Positions 61,364-64,000 of a stretch of DNA of 64,000 nucleotides are shown piece by piece (position 1 is the stretch's first letter; every line of letters starts with the position of its first letter). The notes beneath the pieces are model-generated. The model had not been told where the DNA came from. It saw only the letters and a program-made list of their open reading frames with translations, and did no database searches. Origin of the DNA: an uncultured Oscillospiraceae bacterium (GTDB taxonomy: Bacteria > Bacillota > Clostridia > Oscillospirales > Ruminococcaceae); NCBI GenBank assembly GCA_934464775.1, contig CAKSKG010000006.1:58850-122849 (forward strand), in the 5' to 3' direction. Position numbers and translations under genes: made by a program.

Positions 61364-63244
61364 ATGAAGATGAAAAAAATAACTGCCCTGCTGGCTGCAT
61401 TTATGATAATGGCAACAGCGGCAGGCTGCGGAGACAGCAGTAATTCGGACAGCGGCACAACTGCCGAAGTCTCTCAGTCCGAAAATTCGGACAGCACGGA
61501 AGCTGCCGCCGAAACCGATGCTTCCGAAGAAAATACGGAAACCGAAGCTTCCGAAACCGACCATGCGGAGGTTCCCGCAGAAGTCGATGAACAGCTGAAG
61601 GAGCTTTCGGCAAACGAGGTCATCACCCTCATGGGCAACGGAATAAACCTCGGAAATACAATGGAGGCTTACGGTCATCAGAAATATGTTGAGGGCGCAG
61701 ACCCGACTTCCTTTGAGACTTCATGGGGTCAGCCTCAGACAACACAGGAAATGATCGACGGAATGAAAGCGGCAGGCTTTGATACTCTCCGCATTCCCGT
61801 GGCATGGACAAACGGCATGAACTTTGAAAGCGGCGACTATACCATTGACGCACGCCTGCTTGACAGGGTTGACCAGATAATAAACTGGGCGCTGGACGCC
61901 GATATGTATGTTATCGTAAACGATCACTGGGACGGCAGCTGGTGGGGTATGTTCGGCTCCGCCGATGAAGCTACCCGTGAAAAGGCTATGGAAATGTACA
62001 AAGCCATGTGGACTCAGCTTTCGGAGCATTATGCGGATTATTCCTATCGCCTGATATTCGAGTCGGCAAACGAGGAGCTTGGCGACCGTCTTAATGATAC
62101 AGATATTGCCGCCGATTCGGGCACTCTTTCCAAAAAGGAATGCTACGAGACGACGAATAAGATAAACAGCGAATTTGTTAAGCTTGTCCGTTCCACAGGC
62201 GGAAATAACGAGGACAGATTCCTGCTTATTGCAGGCTATAACACCGACATTGCAAACACTGTCAAGGACGATTATGTTATGCCCGAGGATACAGCGGACA
62301 GCAAGCTCATGGTATCGGTTCATTATTATACGCCTTGGGATTACTGCGGAACAGACGCTGTAAATCAGTGGGGTTCTCCCTCCGACTATGAGGAGCAGAA
62401 CAAGCTTCTCGGCAGCATGAGCAAGTTCACGGAGCAGGGCTACGGCGTTGTTATCGGTGAATATGCGGTAATGTCAAGCAAGTCCGCTCAAAAGCCCGAC
62501 AGCGATCTTTTCTATACAAACTTCCTCAACAACTGCGATTATTACAACTACTGCCCCGTTCTCTGGGACTGCAATGACCTTTACAAGCGTTTGCAGGGCA
62601 AGATCACAGATGAGCTTTATGCGCAGCTCTATCTTGACAGAAGCTATGAAAAACAGTCTGCCGAATACACCGAAGAGCAGATAAAGGAAAATGCAAAAGC
62701 AGGCATGGACGAGGCTCTTTCGGCGGCAAATGACAGACTCATGGAGGGCATAAGTCTCCCCGCTTCGGACGATATGGCTATCGCATGGATAATGTTCAAC
62801 AGCGCGGATTACACGGCAGCATACAGCGTCGGCGATACATATGACCCGACCAATATGACCACAGGCATTGTTGCCGACAATGTTCAGATCACAGGCGAAG
62901 GCACATATACTGTAAGCCTTGACTTCACCGCTCTCGGCGGAACAAAGGGCACGGCATTCTCCGCACTGGGCATATCCAACAGCGAGACATTTTTCCCGGG
63001 CTATATCTACACTATCGACAGCATAAAGATCAACGGCGAGGATATCGAAATGACTGCAAACGGCTACACCACCTCCGATGATGATGTATGCACAAGAGTA
63101 AATCTTTTCAACCAGTGGGTAACAAATATCCCCGAAGATGCAAGAAGCACCGACAGCGAGGATCTCTCCGCCTCGATAGTTGACATAAGCGACAAGACGC
63201 TTATCAACACGCTTTCCGTTACGTTTACTGTAACAGCTCCGTAA
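61364..63244 (+). CDS. GH5 endoglucanase (cellulase) lipoprotein
   Basis: This 626-residue surface-anchored glycosidase has a lipoprotein signal (lipobox ATAAGC, Cys22) and an acidic Ser/Thr/Glu linker (about 23-75). The GH5 TIM barrel shows LGNTMEAYG, LRIPVAWTNG, the acid/base Glu in FESANEELGD and the nucleophile Glu in VVIGEYAVMS. The last 150 residues form a beta-rich domain with TYTVSLDFTALGG and FFPGYIYTIDSIKING, resembling a carbohydrate-binding or accessory module. Start 61364 has AAAGAGGT at 8 bases. It would attack beta-1,4-glucans near the cell. Confidence 0.92.
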   Translation: MKMKKITALLAAFMIMATAAGCGDSSNSDSGTTAEVSQSENSDSTEAAAETDASEENTETEASETDHAEVPAEVDEQLKELSANEVITLMGNGINLGNTMEAYGHQKYVEGADPTSFETSWGQPQTTQEMIDGMKAAGFDTLRIPVAWTNGMNFESGDYTIDARLLDRVDQIINWALDADMYVIVNDHWDGSWWGMFGSADEATREKAMEMYKAMWTQLSEHYADYSYRLIFESANEELGDRLNDTDIAADSGTLSKKECYETTNKINSEFVKLVRSTGGNNEDRFLLIAGYNTDIANTVKDDYVMPEDTADSKLMVSVHYYTPWDYCGTDAVNQWGSPSDYEEQNKLLGSMSKFTEQGYGVVIGEYAVMSSKSAQKPDSDLFYTNFLNNCDYYNYCPVLWDCNDLYKRLQGKITDELYAQLYLDRSYEKQSAEYTEEQIKENAKAGMDEALSAANDRLMEGISLPASDDMAIAWIMFNSADYTAAYSVGDTYDPTNMTTGIVADNVQITGEGTYTVSLDFTALGGTKGTAFSALGISNSETFFPGYIYTIDSIKINGEDIEMTANGYTTSDDDVCTRVNLFNQWVTNIPEDARSTDSEDLSASIVDISDKTLINTLSVTFTVTAP

Positions 63245-63274
63245 AATCACATATTTTATTATCAATAGTTTTTG

Positions 63275-63317
63275 GCTGCATAAACGATGAGAATGTCATT
63301 GTGTATGCAGCTTTTTT
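63275..63317 (+). terminator. GH5 terminator
   Basis: GCTGCATA and TATGCAGC form an 8-bp stem with a 21-base loop, followed by T6. Confidence 0.75.
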
Positions 63318-63407
63318 ATTTGTTTATGTCTTATGGATTGGTTTTGCGGCTGATTATTTCACTTAATATTACTTATTCGGGGAATGACAATATATAGGAT
63401 TACCATG

Positions 63408-63772
63408 ATTTTAATCGTCACCCTTTCGTAGGAAGAGTGACTGCGCCCTTTGTCATAGGAGCTGTAGCTCCATAAATTTCAATCCACACCTTCGTACGAA
63501 GAGTGACCTCCGCAGTTCGGACATATCGTTTCGTTTTCGGATTTCAATCCACATTCTTCGTACGAAGAATGACGTATCACACATAATTTTATATCTGTTC
63601 ATTTCAATTTCAATCCACATTCTTCGTACGAAGAGTGACATTAGGTGGATTCATTAATGAATGTTTTGCCATATTTCAATCCACATCCTTCATACGAAGG
63701 ATGACCGGAGAGATAAGCCGCAAGCTCCAGCGGGCAATAATTTCAATCCACATCCTTCACACATAGAATTAT
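63408..63772 (-). CRISPR. Short type I-C-like CRISPR array, decaying at both ends
   Basis: Six repeat copies of 32-34 bases alternate with five spacers of 33-34 bases. Clean repeats start at 63476, 63541, 63607 and 63673. The copies at 63408 and 63740 are degenerate. On the plus strand a repeat begins ATTTCAATCCACA and ends GAAGAGTGAC around the palindrome CTTCGTACGAAG. The reverse reading ends GTGGATTGAAAT, the hallmark of type I-C repeats, so transcription should be from the right on the minus strand. Stem bases covary: one repeat has CCTTC..GAAGG where others have TCTTC..GAAGA. No cas genes lie in the window. An IS-type gene stands where a leader would be. Confidence 0.9.
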
Positions 63773-63943
63773 GTATGCATCAATAAAATGTGGATTTTTT
63801 ATTCCCGCAAAATTCATTTCAATCATTCCCCCAGCTGCAAGTTGATATTTTTCCGCATAGTAAAAACCCAAAATAAAATCTGCTAAATTATAGTATTCTT
63901 CATTAGCTGAAACACCTGCCAAAATCTGAGAACTTGTCAACAT
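63743..63943 (-). CDS. Short ORF of unknown origin between the CRISPR array and the IS element
   Basis: This 66-codon minus-strand frame starts MLTSSQILAGVSANEEYYNL and includes LGFYYAEKYQLAAGGMIEM. Its last residues are read through the final CRISPR repeat. No ribosome site is clear, and it has no recognised family. It could be a gene fragment left by the IS insertion or a chance frame. Confidence 0.3.
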   Translation of the reverse strand: MLTSSQILAGVSANEEYYNLADFILGFYYAEKYQLAAGGMIEMNFAGIKNPHFIDAYIILCVKDVD

Positions 63944-63962
63944 AGAAAAAATATGGTATAAT
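63934..63962 (+). promoter_or_regulatory. Promoter for the transposase gene
   Basis: TTGTCA (63934-63939), 17 bases, TATAAT (63957-63962), just before the transposase start. Confidence 0.7.
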
Positions 63963-63969
63963 AAAAGCT

Positions 63970-64000
63970 ATGAGATACACAAGTGATTTAACAGATGCAC
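63970..64000 (+). CDS. Transposase N-terminus, IS5-like (truncated by window end)
   Basis: Only ten codons are visible: MRYTSDLTDA. This is the common beginning of IS5-family DDE transposases (M-R-Y-x-S-D-L-T-D-A). The remainder lies beyond the right edge. The promoter sits directly upstream. The left terminal repeat of the element cannot be defined from one side. The call is a pattern match on a very short stretch. Confidence 0.6.
   Translation, partial: MRYTSDLTDA

Noticed and set aside
63453..63641. 62-codon minus-strand frame with the repeated peptide FVRRMWIEI
   Set aside because: The repeated peptide is the translation of CRISPR repeats, not a protein.

Overview
The window looks like a chromosomal segment of a Ruminococcus-like member of the Oscillospiraceae (Firmicutes). 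This is an inference from gene content and style: an ispH gene fused to ribosomal protein S1, an Rnf complex, a sporulation sigma-G gene, several sugar-binding lipoproteins, a GH5 cellulase and a GH31 alpha-xylosidase, strong AGGAGG-type ribosome binding sites and TTGACA/TATAAT promoters. No rRNA or tRNA gene was seen. No cas gene is present, although a CRISPR array lies at the right edge.

Positions 1-21000 are mostly minus-strand housekeeping operons. First comes the conserved recO-yqzL-era-dgkA-ybeY-phoH cluster with cdd upstream. A plus-strand pair of membrane proteins of unknown role follows. Next are a lipase-like hydrolase, a ClpE-type unfoldase, cvpA, a DUF5711-like protein, truA and the ecfT-ecfA2-ecfA1 module of an energy-coupling-factor vitamin transporter. 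The block ends with a methyltransferase, glmM and a ruv cluster (ruvB, a degenerate alkaline-phosphatase-superfamily protein, ruvA, ruvC). The ruvA-ruvC gap is AT-rich and holds diverged direct repeats and a solitary CRISPR-repeat-like sequence.

Positions 21000-30700 carry plus-strand pheA, ispD, ispF, a P-loop kinase, tpiA and gpmI, with sigG facing them, and an orphan solute-binding lipoprotein. Positions 30800-38700 hold a sugar ABC importer (binding protein plus two permeases, no ATPase) next to a LacI regulator and a large hybrid histidine kinase. Positions 39000-44800 hold a dispersed structured repeat, a frameshifted GNAT acetyltransferase gene and the complete rnfCDGEAB operon.

Positions 44850-57850 contain a HAD phosphatase, a wall-binding-repeat secreted protein, an AraC-GGDEF fusion, plsC, the ispH-S1 fusion (with a strong internal start for S1), pgk, two paralogous sugar-binding lipoproteins without permeases, a divergent G3E GTPase whose stop codon abuts a MITE-like element, and a transglutaminase-domain lipoprotein. 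Positions 58000-64000 carry the GH31 alpha-xylosidase, a small lipoprotein, a GH5 cellulase lipoprotein, a short and apparently decaying type I-C-like CRISPR array, and the first codons of an IS5-like transposase that runs off the window.

The sugar-binding proteins, LacI regulator, GH5 and GH31 enzymes fit a fibre-degrading lifestyle. The best leads for something unusual are the internal start inside ispH-S1, the modular hairpin element present in two copies, the stray CRISPR repeat inside the ruv cluster, and a possibly switching 5' leader on one sugar-binding-protein gene.
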